This document shows positions 26,072 through 35,256 of a DNA stretch of 64,000 nucleotides, one piece after another; positions within the stretch are counted from its first letter, which is position 1; each line of letters begins with the position of its first letter. Under the pieces are notes generated by a model. The model worked only from the letters and a program-made list of their open reading frames with translations. It was not told the DNA's origin and searched no databases. Source of the DNA: UBA6107 sp964459385 (GTDB taxonomy: Bacteria > Chloroflexota > Anaerolineae > Anaerolineales > Anaerolineaceae); contig CAYWLG010000002.1 of assembly GCA_964459385.1 (NCBI GenBank), positions 1 to 64,000 on the forward strand, read 5' to 3'. Made by a program: the position numbers and the translations under genes.

Positions 26072-26932
26072 TTACACCAGTGCGTTTTCCTGCATGGAAC
26101 CGCGCAAAAGCTGCCATTCTTCGCTGAGAGAAACTGACTGTCCAGCTTGAATCTGGCTGAGCCTGCCCAGAGTCTCCAGTTCGATAAAGCGATCGCGCAC
26201 ATAACATTGCCAGTTGGTATTGAAATCGGGGTAAAGCTCGGGGTTGATGGCAGTAACACGCTTGACCAGAGTATAGCCTTCTGGGAACTCTACCGCAGCC
26301 CAACCCAGCGGCGAATAGACCCCCACTTTGCAAGCCTCCGCCTGTGCCAGACCGGCAATGGACACACCCTTATCTGTTACGGTCAGGCGCGGATCGTCGA
26401 GACGGGTATAAGGCCAAAGAGCCAGGCTGCGATTCGGCAGCAGGGTGAAGGGGTCGGCCGGCTGGGCAGAAAATGGCAGAAAGACACGACTGTTAAGCCG
26501 AAACATGGTGATGCCCCAGGGGGCTGCCAGCAGCGGGGTTTCTGCCCGGTTAAGTAGGGTTTGTTTCAGGATCAGGCGTGGCTGCTGTAAGTCAAGGCTC
26601 ACCTCAATAGTACGGGAGTAATGCGTGTTCTGAAAATCATCCTGGCGGGAGAGCATAAAACCCTGTGAGGTTTCGCTCAATTCACATCCTTGCTGGTCGG
26701 GTAAATAAGTGATCTCAGGGCGTTCCGGAGAAACCCACAGCCTGTGCCCGCCAAGTGAATAAAGTTCCCCCGCATCGGTAGTCCAATGAAAATCCGGGAG
26801 TTCCGCGAAGAGGTTAAGATCCGTGCCAGTTGGAACGAGACGCACCAAACGCGGCCCGACCTCGGTGGTTACATCGAGGGTAAAGAACGGCGTGCTAAAA
26901 CTGCGCGTGGCAAAACCGTGAAAATCAGCCAT
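26072..26932 (-). CDS. galactose mutarotase-fold protein, DUF4380-like
   Basis: The 286-residue protein is predicted beta-rich with no signal peptide. The segments FTLDVTTEVGPRLVRL, LGGHRLWVSPE and TPLLAAPWGITMF recall the carbohydrate-binding supersandwich of mutarotase-like and DUF4380 proteins. I cannot point to a full set of catalytic residues. It may act on, or bind, sugars in the cytoplasm. It is monocistronic, with 184 bp of AT-rich DNA between it and the lipoprotein gene in which I see nothing further. Confidence 0.6.
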   Translation of the reverse strand: MADFHGFATRSFSTPFFTLDVTTEVGPRLVRLVPTGTDLNLFAELPDFHWTTDAGELYSLGGHRLWVSPERPEITYLPDQQGCELSETSQGFMLSRQDDFQNTHYSRTIEVSLDLQQPRLILKQTLLNRAETPLLAAPWGITMFRLNSRVFLPFSAQPADPFTLLPNRSLALWPYTRLDDPRLTVTDKGVSIAGLAQAEACKVGVYSPLGWAAVEFPEGYTLVKRVTAINPELYPDFNTNWQCYVRDRFIELETLGRLSQIQAGQSVSLSEEWQLLRGSMQENALV

Positions 26933-27060
26933 GAGTATTTCCTTGAAAATGAGAATAAATTCTTTTCTATTCTATCAAGCCATCACACTTTTGTCAGGCG
27001 AAGACCTTGAAGAATCTGCTAAAATTCAAAACATCATTTCACTTCGTAAAAGAGGCACAA

Positions 27061-27405
27061 ATGAACGTTTCTCCATTTTACAAGCTGGAAATCTTCATCC
27101 CGACCGAAAATGTAGATGAACTGCTCGAAACCCTGGCGGCCGTCCATGCCGGGGAGATCGGCAAGTACGATCATTGCAGTTCCATCACCCAGGTGCAGGG
27201 AACCTACCGTCCGCTCGAGGGTGCTCAACCTGCGGTGGGCGAAGTGGGCGAACTTTTTTGGGGCAGTGAATGCAAAGTGGAAGTCAACTGCCGTGAAGAG
27301 AATCTGATCGAAGCCATCCAGGCGGTGCGCGACATGCACCCTTATGAAGAGCCGGTCATCAACGTCATCCCGCTGGCGAATGCACGTTACGGTGCCACTA
27401 TGTAA
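27061..27405 (+). CDS. NIF3/YqfO-like small domain protein
   Basis: The 114-residue protein looks like the stand-alone version of the inserted PII/CutA-like domain of YqfO-type NIF3 proteins: YKLEIFIPTENVDELLETL at the start, GEIGKYDHCS and a C-terminal HPYEEPVINVIPL. The family fold binds metals or small ligands in trimers; the function is unknown. The ATG at 27061 follows AGAGG by 6 nt; the open frame begins upstream at 27007 but without support. It is directly followed by the CRISPR remnant. Confidence 0.82.
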   Translation: MNVSPFYKLEIFIPTENVDELLETLAAVHAGEIGKYDHCSSITQVQGTYRPLEGAQPAVGEVGELFWGSECKVEVNCREENLIEAIQAVRDMHPYEEPVINVIPLANARYGATM

Positions 27406-27408
27406 ACA

Positions 27409-27640
27409 GCAACTCCCCCGCTACACAGGGAGCGTGGATTGAAATTTGTAGCCCAAATATCCAAAACAGGTGACCAAGAGATCGCTCCTCCCCATAGGGA
27501 GCGTGGATTGAAATGAACTCTTGAACGGCACAGGCTCATGGCAACCGAGTCGCTCCCCGCAGGAAGCGTGGATTGAAATGGTTACCTGGGGTATCGAAAC
27601 GCGCGGTTTGGAAAAGTCGCCCTCATCGTAGCAGGAACAG
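27409..27640 (+). CRISPR. minimal, degenerate type I-C-like CRISPR array
   Basis: Three repeats end at 27445, 27514 and 27579, all finishing AGCGTGGATTGAAAT. The 5' halves differ (GTCGCTCCCCGCAGGA, ATCGCTCCTCCCCATAGG and a CTCCCCCGCTACACAGG form) and vary in length by a few bases. The two full spacers are 35 nt (27446-27480) and 34 nt (27515-27548). A third spacer-like stretch (27580-27614) is followed by a decayed repeat start (GTCGCCCTC...GCAGGAA). The repeat is the type I-C kind (classical end GGATTGAAAC). No cas gene and no clear leader are present, so this is probably a remnant. Confidence 0.85.
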
Positions 27641-27680
27641 ATCAACACATTCTCTCAGTGCTCTGTGTGAACAGGTTGTT

Positions 27681-27716
27681 AAAAACAAAGAGCACGGCCA
27701 TGTATGCCGTGCCCTC
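27681..27716 (-). terminator. terminator of the ABC exporter operon
   Basis: On the minus strand the stem GGGCACGGC/GCCGTGCTC with a 7-nt loop is followed by TTTGTTTTT. Confidence 0.9.
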
Positions 27717-27743
27717 AAATAACTCATGGGCTTACCAGAAAGC

Positions 27744-29561
27744 CTACCCCGCCCCCAGCATGCTACGCGATTTCTCCACGTACTCCAGCGACTGGTGCCT
27801 GAAGTAGGTATTGTAAAGGGTGGCATAATGCCCGCCCTGTGAAAGTAGCATGTTGTGATTGCCTTCTTCGATGATCTTGCCGTTTTCCATCACCAGAATG
27901 CGATCCGCCGATTTGACGGTCGAAAGCCGGTGCGCGATGAGGATGCTGGTGGTCTGCTGCAAGATCAGGTTGAGCGCCTGTTGGATCTGCCACTCAGTAA
28001 AGGGGTCAATGCTGGCCGTGGCCTCGTCCAAGATAAAGATGGCCGGCTGCTGCACCAGCACGCGCATCAGCGAGACCAGTTGGCGCTGCCCCATCGAAAG
28101 TTTGGCGCCGCGCTCGCCCGCCTGAGTGTTCAGCCCATCGGGCAGGGTGTCGAGCCACTCGCCGTTGCCGATCTGATGGGCCAAATCGAGAATCTCTTTA
28201 TCGCTGGCACTTTCGCGCGCATAGCGGATGTTTTCGGCCACCGTGCCTGAGAACAGGAAGGGCACCTGGTTGACCACGCCCAGATGGCGGCGGTATTCGG
28301 TCAGTTCGAACGAACGGATGTCTTGCCCGTCCACCAGGATGCGCCCACCTTGAAACTCATAGAAGCGTGTGATCAGCTTGGCAACCGAGGTCTTGCCGGC
28401 GCCGGTATGCCCCACGATGGCCAGGTTCTCACCGGCCGCGATCTTGAGGTTGAAATCCTGCAGGATGGGTTCGGATTCTTTGTAATGAAAATCAACGTGA
28501 TCGAAGATGATCTCGCCCTTGAACTGCGGCACACTGGCGCTGCCGGTCTGGATCACCCGATTGGGGGTGTCGATGAGGGCGAACACGCGTTCGGCCGCCG
28601 AAAGGCCGTTTTGAATGTTGGTCCAAAACGAGGTCAGGTTCATCACCGGGAAGAGGAAGCGATCCAGGCTCTGCAGGAAGAGGTACCACGACCCCACGCT
28701 GACGATGCCCTGCACCGCGTCCATGCCGCCCACGTACACCATGAATGCCGTTGCCAGACCGTTCAAGGCGTTGAGGGCCGGGAAGACGATGGAGAGCACC
28801 AGGCCACGTTTGACGTTCACTTTATAGGAGGTGGTGTTGGCATTGAAGAACTCGTCGTAAATACTGCTCTCTTGCCTGAAGTTCTTGGCCACCGCGATGC
28901 CGCTGACGGTCTCTTTGATGGTCGAGTTCACGTTGGCCATGGCGCGCATGCCCTGACGGGTCACCTTGCGGGCCAGCGTGCGGTAGGTCACCGCGAACAC
29001 CAGCACGATGGGGACCAGGCCCATTAGATACAGCGAAAGGTGCAGGTTGATGCTGAAAATAACGATTGCCAAAATGAAGGCTTCAACGAACTGGGCGGCC
29101 ACATCCGTCACCAGGCCGATCAGGTCGCCAAAGTCGCGCGTATCTGAGGTGATGCGCGAAACGACCTTACCCGAAGAGAATTCGTCAAAGAAAGAGAGGT
29201 CATGCTGTACGGCAGCTTCATAGGTGTCGAGCGCCAGTTGGCTGACCACATTGGCGATGGCCCGCGTGATGAGGCGGCGCGAGGCCAGGTTGCTGAACCA
29301 CATCACCAGACCGATGATGAACACCACCACACCTACCATCACCAGGCTGCCCACGCTGGGGTTTCCCGAAAGCAGTCCCACCCCGCGCGACACCATGATG
29401 GGCAGCAGCGAGCCGGCCCCGGCGATCAGCAGGGTGAATAGCGACACCCCGAGCAGGCGCTTCCACTGCGGTTTGAAATACCACACGATGCGCCGGAACA
29501 ATTCCCGGTCAGAATAGGTGCGGTCGTATTTTTCTGCGTCTAATCCATCAAAAAAGCCCAT
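27744..29561 (-). CDS. ABC exporter half-transporter, canonical Walker B subunit
   Basis: The 605-residue protein has six N-terminal membrane helices and a C-terminal ATPase with Walker A GHTGAGKTS (about residue 387), a Q-loop, and Walker B IFILDEATASID with the catalytic Glu. Its signature is LSMGQ rather than LSGGQ. Together with the upstream partner this forms a heterodimeric type IV exporter: this subunit supplies the catalytic Walker site while its altered signature serves the non-catalytic site. The substrate (drug, lipid or peptide) is unknown. It starts 89 bp after the partner's stop. Confidence 0.92.
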   Translation of the reverse strand: MGFFDGLDAEKYDRTYSDRELFRRIVWYFKPQWKRLLGVSLFTLLIAGAGSLLPIMVSRGVGLLSGNPSVGSLVMVGVVVFIIGLVMWFSNLASRRLITRAIANVVSQLALDTYEAAVQHDLSFFDEFSSGKVVSRITSDTRDFGDLIGLVTDVAAQFVEAFILAIVIFSINLHLSLYLMGLVPIVLVFAVTYRTLARKVTRQGMRAMANVNSTIKETVSGIAVAKNFRQESSIYDEFFNANTTSYKVNVKRGLVLSIVFPALNALNGLATAFMVYVGGMDAVQGIVSVGSWYLFLQSLDRFLFPVMNLTSFWTNIQNGLSAAERVFALIDTPNRVIQTGSASVPQFKGEIIFDHVDFHYKESEPILQDFNLKIAAGENLAIVGHTGAGKTSVAKLITRFYEFQGGRILVDGQDIRSFELTEYRRHLGVVNQVPFLFSGTVAENIRYARESASDKEILDLAHQIGNGEWLDTLPDGLNTQAGERGAKLSMGQRQLVSLMRVLVQQPAIFILDEATASIDPFTEWQIQQALNLILQQTTSILIAHRLSTVKSADRILVMENGKIIEEGNHNMLLSQGGHYATLYNTYFRHQSLEYVEKSRSMLGAG

Positions 29562-29650
29562 ATCAGTCCCTTTGGGAAAGGATCCGTGAACAGAAACAGG
29601 GGGTCGGGTGTTTTGCCCAATTCTGATCCCTGATCACGAATCCCTTATTT

Positions 29651-31408
29651 CTATTCGCTAAATATCTTTCGATACGCCTCAGACGTTTTCATCAATTCGT
29701 CGTGGGTGCCCACCGCCACCAGTTTGCCGCCGCGGCTGACCAGGATCAGATCGGCCCAGCGGATCTGCGAAAGGCGGTGCGTGATGATAAAGGTGGTGCG
29801 TCCCTTGGCGGCCGCATAAATGGCGCGCTGGATCTTGTCTTCGGTGGCCGAGTCAATGGCCGAGGTCGAATCATCCAAAATAAGGATGCGCGGATCGGTC
29901 AAAAAGGCACGCGCCAGAGCCAGGCGCTGACGCTGCCCACCCGAAAGGGTCACCCCACGCTCACCGATGATGGTGTCGTAACCCTCGGCAAAACCACTGA
30001 TGAACTCGTCTGCCTGAGCAGCCTGGGCCGCGGCCACGATCTCTTCGCGGCTGGCGCCGGGTTTGCCAAAGGCAATGTTATCGGCAATGGAACGCGAGAA
30101 GAGGAAGATATCCTGCTCGATGATCGAAATGTTGCGGCGCAGGTTTTCCAGGTTCCAGTCGCGCACATCCAGCCCGTCCACCAGCACCTGCCCACGGGTG
30201 GTGTCGTAGGTGCGGTTGATCAAACGGGCCAGGGTGGTCTTACCCGAACCGGTCTGGCCCACAATGGCCACCGTCTGTCCGGGCTGAACCTTGAACGAAA
30301 TATTGTTCAACGAGGGTTCCGTACCCTCATAGCTGAAGGTCACATTACGGAATTCCACCTCGCCGCGCATGGATTGATGATACCCTTCGGCGTTCTGGTC
30401 CAGGTTATTCTCGCGGTTCATCAATTCGAGAATGCGTTTGGCCCCCGCCAACCCCAGCGAAATACGCGAGTAAGCCCACATCGAAGAGAAGGTCGGGAAA
30501 TCCAGCATGAGCAGCAGGCCAAAGTAACCCACCACCCCGCCGATGTTCAACTGCCCGGCGCGGAAGAGCAGCAAAGCGTGCAGCAAACCGGCTGCCAGTG
30601 AGATGTAGTAAAGCAGCAGCGGCAAGAAGCGGCTTTCCACCTTGCCCTGGCTCACCGAGGCATCGCGATAGCGGCCTACATTGTTGCGAAAGAGCCCGAT
30701 CTCGCGTCCTTCTTGCGCCGAGCCCTTCACGGTTTCGATGCCGTCCAACGATTCAGACAAACGCGTGTTCAACTGTCCGAAAGATTCACGCACCTCTTCG
30801 GTGACCGGTGAAAGCGAGCGCAGATGGTAGCGCAGCAGCAGGAAGAAGAGCACGGTGAAAATGGCCGGGGTGATGATCAGGCTGGGATGGTAGCTCGAGG
30901 ACAGGATCAGCGGCCAGATCAAAAAGTTGAGCGAACCCACCACCATGTTGACACCGGGGCTGAACAGATAGTTTACCTCGCGCACATCGTAGGTGGCGCG
31001 CGACATGGTGTCTCCTACCGGCTGCAAGTTATGGAAGGTCATGCTCTTGCCCAGCAGGCTGATGTAGATCTCCTGTCGGATGTTGCGTTCGACGCGTTGA
31101 GCCACGAACTCAAAGCCAAAGTTACGCACGAACTGCAGCAGACCTCTGGCCAGGTTGACGGCTGCGATCAGCAGGGCAATACGCCCCAGAGCCTGCAAAT
31201 CGGGCTTGGCAGCGGTAACCACATTAAAGGCATCGCCCACGCTCACCTGTGTTACCGCCATGAAAGCCGCATTGCCAAAAGCGCCCAGGGTGGCCAGCAG
31301 CACGAAAGGCCACTGGCGCAGGGTATGCGAAAGCACCCAGCGGGCCGGCGAGCGGCGATCAGAAACAAAATTAGTTGGGAGTGTGAATTCAGCAGTGTTC
31401 TCAGACAT
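29651..31408 (-). CDS. ABC exporter half-transporter, degenerate Walker B subunit
   Basis: The 585-residue partner has six membrane helices and an ATPase with Walker A GQTGSGKTT (about residue 386), a normal signature (LSGGQRQR) and Walker B ILILDDSTSAID, where the catalytic Glu is Asp. This is the pattern of BmrC/TM287-type subunits of heterodimeric exporters. It is the first gene of the pair. No good ribosome site lies close to the ATG; GGAGGG is 19 nt away and within a hairpin, so the start or its control may be unusual. Confidence 0.92.
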   Translation of the reverse strand: MSENTAEFTLPTNFVSDRRSPARWVLSHTLRQWPFVLLATLGAFGNAAFMAVTQVSVGDAFNVVTAAKPDLQALGRIALLIAAVNLARGLLQFVRNFGFEFVAQRVERNIRQEIYISLLGKSMTFHNLQPVGDTMSRATYDVREVNYLFSPGVNMVVGSLNFLIWPLILSSSYHPSLIITPAIFTVLFFLLLRYHLRSLSPVTEEVRESFGQLNTRLSESLDGIETVKGSAQEGREIGLFRNNVGRYRDASVSQGKVESRFLPLLLYYISLAAGLLHALLLFRAGQLNIGGVVGYFGLLLMLDFPTFSSMWAYSRISLGLAGAKRILELMNRENNLDQNAEGYHQSMRGEVEFRNVTFSYEGTEPSLNNISFKVQPGQTVAIVGQTGSGKTTLARLINRTYDTTRGQVLVDGLDVRDWNLENLRRNISIIEQDIFLFSRSIADNIAFGKPGASREEIVAAAQAAQADEFISGFAEGYDTIIGERGVTLSGGQRQRLALARAFLTDPRILILDDSTSAIDSATEDKIQRAIYAAAKGRTTFIITHRLSQIRWADLILVSRGGKLVAVGTHDELMKTSEAYRKIFSE

Positions 31409-31451
31409 ATTAAATGCGCAATTTAATCCCTCCGCTTTGCATGAAGCGGAG
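31409..31451 (-). promoter_or_regulatory. palindrome and hairpin directly upstream of the ABC exporter start
   Basis: Two dyads lie here: ATTAAAT-GCGCA-ATTTAAT (31409-31427), touching the start codon, and CTCCGCTT/AAGCGGAG with a 6-nt loop (31430-31451), whose arm on the message contains the only GGAGG-like sequence. They could be a regulator site and a translation-control hairpin. Confidence 0.45.
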
Positions 31452-31549
31452 CACCTTCAAATATTTAATTAACTGGCTAATCAATTGTATTTTACACCCT
31501 GAAAAAAGAACACGCGGGTTTCTTAACTACTTCTAATGATTAACACAAA

Positions 31550-31582
31550 GGCAGGGACATATCCAAGAGATACATCCCTGCC
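31550..31582 (-). terminator. terminator after the 31.6-32.7 kb membrane gene
   Basis: The arms GGCAGGGACATATC and GATACATCCCTGCC pair with two mismatches. On the minus strand a TTTGTGTT tract follows. It lies 30 bp after the stop. Confidence 0.75.
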
Positions 31583-31611
31583 AGAAATTCATTTCTTTTG
31601 AGTTGAAGCGG

Positions 31612-32742
31612 TTACTTTACTTCAGGCTCGTCCTCGCTCACCGGAAAAGCCGGCGGCGGGGTGCTAAGGGCCTTCACCTGTTTGAAAGCCAGCGTCCACA
31701 CGTTGGAGGTGAAGACCGAGATCCACCCACCCACGAAAGTAAGCGGTGAGAAAACGATGGCGAAGAAGATGGGCAGTGCCACCAACCCACCGATCACCCA
31801 CGGCCACACGTTGGCGTTGAAGATCGTGGTGATGCCGTAAGCGGCCGCACCGGGGAGTACCGCCACGATGGCGCCGGGAATGGCCATGATCGCATAGGCC
31901 GGGATAAGCAAGAAGAAGACCAGCATCATGACAAAGCCCAAACCGATGCCAATGCCCAGCAAGACCAGCCAGGTAATCAGCACATGCTTGAACCCCTTTT
32001 TGAAGAGGTCCCAGCCTTTGGCGAATGATTGGCCAAAGCCAAGGCCTTCAATGGCGGCGAAACGCACCACGAACTCGCGCAGCATGCCCAGGGCAACCAT
32101 GAAAAGAGCAAAGGGTACGGCCAAAACAACGGCCAGCAAGATCCAGGCACCCATCATGGCCCAGTTGTAGTGATCAAAAGCATTGATATTCACACCCAGG
32201 CGGTTAATGGTCACCAGCACTCCCACCATCATCAGAATCGCCACCAGCAGCGCCGGGGTGGCCAGAACCGTATCGATCAGCCACATGCGAAAAGCGCGCA
32301 CGTTCCAACCCAGCTTCCAACCCTGCTTGAAGCCAACTTTGCTGCCGTTGGCATCGTTCTCATCCACCATGCGCATCACAGCCGTTTCGGCCGGGTAACG
32401 CACCAGAGAGAAGAGTAGGTTGACCACCACAGCAAAAATGGCAATGGCGATGATGATCCACATCACGGTGTGCAGGGCAACTTGTTCACTGGCGAACCAC
32501 GAGCCAAAGTTCTGCTCCAGCCAGTTGCGCATTGTGATAGACCAGCCGTTGAAGGTACCCGGCAGATTGGAAAAACCGTGGTTGGAAGAGGAATTAAAGT
32601 TGTAATTCATCCCACTACCGCCCCGACCGCCGCTGCCGCTGCCGGCACCGGCAAGAACCATCAGAAAACCAAAGATCCACAGCACTTTATAGTTCCACAG
32701 GATCTTCCAGGCTCGTTTGAGAATATCTCCGATATTAAACAT
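31612..32742 (-). CDS. polytopic membrane protein of unknown function
   Basis: The 376-residue protein begins with ILKRAWKILWNYKVLWIFGFL, followed by a Gly/Ser-rich stretch (residues 31-46), a polar Asn/Ser loop, and about six more hydrophobic helices. The amphipathic segment FAKGWDLFKKGFKHVL at about residue 240 recalls repeat units of other uncharacterised bacterial membrane proteins. No catalytic motif is visible. It has its own terminator and is separate from the ABC exporter genes. Confidence 0.72.
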   Translation of the reverse strand: MFNIGDILKRAWKILWNYKVLWIFGFLMVLAGAGSGSGGRGGSGMNYNFNSSSNHGFSNLPGTFNGWSITMRNWLEQNFGSWFASEQVALHTVMWIIIAIAIFAVVVNLLFSLVRYPAETAVMRMVDENDANGSKVGFKQGWKLGWNVRAFRMWLIDTVLATPALLVAILMMVGVLVTINRLGVNINAFDHYNWAMMGAWILLAVVLAVPFALFMVALGMLREFVVRFAAIEGLGFGQSFAKGWDLFKKGFKHVLITWLVLLGIGIGLGFVMMLVFFLLIPAYAIMAIPGAIVAVLPGAAAYGITTIFNANVWPWVIGGLVALPIFFAIVFSPLTFVGGWISVFTSNVWTLAFKQVKALSTPPPAFPVSEDEPEVK

Positions 32743-32907
32743 TTTCTACTCCACAAAATATCAAAAAGGGTCAAAATTTCTTACAATCTGTATACGCGGG
32801 GGGAATCGAAAAGTTGTATGCAGCAGCAAGGGGTACCCTCTCTGCCAGCCAATCCAGGCTTTGCCAAAAACCTCACGGCTGCCTCTGTCTTTTAGCGGAT
32901 ACAATAA

Positions 32908-32947
32908 GCCCCTCCTTTCCCTATTCGCAGATAAAGAAAGAAGGGGC
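32908..32947 (-). terminator. candidate terminator of tex
   Basis: The arms GCCCCTCCTTTC and GAAAGAAGGGGC pair with one mismatch around a 16-nt loop, 21 bp after the tex stop. The T-rich tail is poor (TTATTGT). The rest of the 226-bp gap holds nothing else that I can name. Confidence 0.55.
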
Positions 32948-32968
32948 AAAACCAGTCGAAGAATCCAG

Positions 32969-35101
32969 CTACTTTTCCATGCCCAGGCTGATGCGGCCGC
33001 GCTCGATCTCCACTTTGAGAATGGTCACATCGATGATGTCGCCCACCTGCAAGACCGTGCCGGCCGGCACCTGGGTGCGGTGCAGCAGCCCGTCCTGCTT
33101 GACCCCAATATCCACAAAGATGCCAAAATCCACCACGTTGCGCACGGTGCCTTTCATGCGCATGCCGATCACCAGGTCTTCCATCTTGAGCACGTCCGAG
33201 CGCAAAATGGGCGCGGGCGCATCCTGACGCGGATCGCGTCCGGGCCGGAGCAGTTGTTCCAGAATATCCACCAGGGTGGGCACACCGCAGCCGATCTCTT
33301 CGGCCAGGGCTTTCACCTGCTTGGCCTGCTGCAGCTTGTCAAGCGCAGCTTTGCGCTCTTCCAGCGAGGCACTCAGCTCCACGCCGGCCAATTTGAGCAC
33401 GGCCGTGGCGATGACGTAACTTTCGGGGTGGATGGCGCTGGCGTCGAGCGGGTTCTTGCCATCGCGGATGCGCAAAAAGCCCGCACTCTGTTCATAAGCC
33501 TTCGGGCCCAACCCGGGCACACTGCGGATGGCCTCGCGGTCGGCAAAGGTGCCGTTTTCATCGCGGTAGGCCACCATGCGCTCGGCCAGTTTGGGGCCGA
33601 TGCCCGATACATAGCCCAGCAAGGCGGGCGAGGCGGTGTTCACATCCACGCCCACGCGGTTCACCACATCTTCCACCACGCCGGTCAGTGCCTCTGAGAG
33701 CGCAGTCTGATCGACATCGTGCTGGTACATGCCCACGCCGATCGAACGGGGGTCAATCTTTACCAGTTCGGCCAGCGGGTCTTGCACGCGGCGGGCAATC
33801 GAAACCGCGCCACGGATCGACACGTCCAGATCGGGCATTTCGGCGCGCGCCAGCGGGCTGGCCGAGTAAACCGAGGCGCCGGCCTCGTTGGTGATGATAT
33901 ATTTCACGCCGCTCATCTCGCGGGTCAGTTCGGCGGCCAACTGCTCGGTTTCGCGCGAAGCCGTGCCGTTGCCGATGGAAATGAGGGTGACATGATGTTT
34001 TTCGATCAAAGCGGTCAGCTTGGCCTTTGATTCGTCCCACTGCCGCTGCGGCACATGCGGGTAGATCGTGCCTGTATCCAGCAGTTTGCCGGTGGGGCCG
34101 ACCACAGCCAGCTTGGTGCCGGTGCGAAAACCCGGGTCCAGGCCCAGCACGGTCTGGTTCAAGAGCGGGGGCTGACCCAGCAGCGCACGCAGGTTGGAAC
34201 CAAACACCTTGATGGCGTGGGTCTCGGCAGCCACGGTCAGTTCGCGGCGCACATCCCGCTCGATGGCGGGCAGCAGCAGCCGCTCGGCCGCGTCATTGAT
34301 GGCGATCTCCAGTTCATCGCAGAAAGGGGAACGCAGGTCGGGTCGGAAGTAATCCACGATCGATCCCTTCCAATCCTTCTCTTCCAGGCTCACCTTCACA
34401 CGCAGCACCTTTTCGGTTTCACCCCGGTTGATAGCCAGCACCTGATGTGGGCGCAGCCGGTCAACCCGTGAGCTAAACTCGTAATAAACTTCATAAACCG
34501 ACTTCTCGTCTTTGGCGTCTTCGATCTTCTCGGCGCTCAGCATGCCCCACTGCATGGCTTTGCGCCGGGTCGAGGCGCGCACTTCGGCGTGATCGCTGAT
34601 GGTCTCCGCCACAATGTCGCGCGCGCCGGCCAGAGCCTCTTCCACCGTGGGCACCTGTTCGTTCAAGAACCCCTGCGCCATGCGGTCGGCTTCGCCTGGG
34701 GTACGCGCCTGGGTGAGGATCATGTCGGCCAGCCCTTGCAGGCCCTTTTCGCGGGCAATCGAGGCGCGAGTGCGGCGTTTAGGCTTATAAGGAGCATACA
34801 GGTCTTCCAGCGCGGTCATGTTATCTGCCGTCTGGAACTTCTCAAGCAGTTCGGGGGTCATCTTGCCCTGTTCTTCCACCGAGGCAATGACGGCGGTACG
34901 GCGTTCCTCGAGGGCACGCCCTTTTTCGAGCAGCGCCTGCACCTGGCGCAACTGTTCTTCATCCAGGGTGCCGGTACGTTCCTTGCGATAACGTGCAATA
35001 AAGGGGATGGTAGCGCCTTCGTCCAACAGTTCGATGGTGGCAGCCACCTGTTCAGAGCGCAGGGTCAGCGCCTGTGCGATCAATTTGGCAAAATCGGGCA
35101 T
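32969..35101 (-). CDS. tex: Tex-family RNA-binding protein (transcription accessory protein)
   Basis: The 710-residue protein has the Tex layout: an N-terminal helical region starting FAKLIAQALTLRSEQV, TIPFIARYRKERTGTLDE, a YqgF/RNase H-like domain (VLGLDPGFRTGTKLAVV at about 330), helix-hairpin-helix motifs (VSGIGPKLAERMV and IRSVPGLGPKAYEQ) and a C-terminal S1 domain (GTVRNVVDFGIFVDIGVKQDGLLH). Tex binds nucleic acid and affects transcription. The gene is monocistronic and divergent from the secreted-protein genes. Confidence 0.96.
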   Translation of the reverse strand: MPDFAKLIAQALTLRSEQVAATIELLDEGATIPFIARYRKERTGTLDEEQLRQVQALLEKGRALEERRTAVIASVEEQGKMTPELLEKFQTADNMTALEDLYAPYKPKRRTRASIAREKGLQGLADMILTQARTPGEADRMAQGFLNEQVPTVEEALAGARDIVAETISDHAEVRASTRRKAMQWGMLSAEKIEDAKDEKSVYEVYYEFSSRVDRLRPHQVLAINRGETEKVLRVKVSLEEKDWKGSIVDYFRPDLRSPFCDELEIAINDAAERLLLPAIERDVRRELTVAAETHAIKVFGSNLRALLGQPPLLNQTVLGLDPGFRTGTKLAVVGPTGKLLDTGTIYPHVPQRQWDESKAKLTALIEKHHVTLISIGNGTASRETEQLAAELTREMSGVKYIITNEAGASVYSASPLARAEMPDLDVSIRGAVSIARRVQDPLAELVKIDPRSIGVGMYQHDVDQTALSEALTGVVEDVVNRVGVDVNTASPALLGYVSGIGPKLAERMVAYRDENGTFADREAIRSVPGLGPKAYEQSAGFLRIRDGKNPLDASAIHPESYVIATAVLKLAGVELSASLEERKAALDKLQQAKQVKALAEEIGCGVPTLVDILEQLLRPGRDPRQDAPAPILRSDVLKMEDLVIGMRMKGTVRNVVDFGIFVDIGVKQDGLLHRTQVPAGTVLQVGDIIDVTILKVEIERGRISLGMEK

Positions 35102-35190
35102 GAGAACATTCCTGTCAGCAGTATTGAAGATCGGTAAAGCGATGGGTATTCTACCACGTCCTCAAAAGAAATTTTGCCCCTCAAATTTAG

Positions 35191-35219
35191 TTGCCTTTTG
35201 TAAAATCTCTTGTTAAAAT
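35191..35219 (+). promoter_or_regulatory. promoter of the secreted paralogue pair
   Basis: TTGCCT and TAAAAT are separated by 17 bp, 37 bp before the ATG at 35257. Confidence 0.6.
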
Positions 35220-35256
35220 TACCCATTCGCAAACCACAATTCTATAAAGAGGCCAC

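Noticed and set aside
661..27640. Link between the Cas4-like nuclease at 0.7 kb and the CRISPR array at 27.4 kb
   Set aside because: They are 26 kb apart with no other cas gene; many PD-(D/E)XK proteins of this kind have no CRISPR role.
32717..33697. 326-residue open frame on the plus strand
   Set aside because: Most of it is antisense to tex; the start lies in the non-coding gap and the product looks random.
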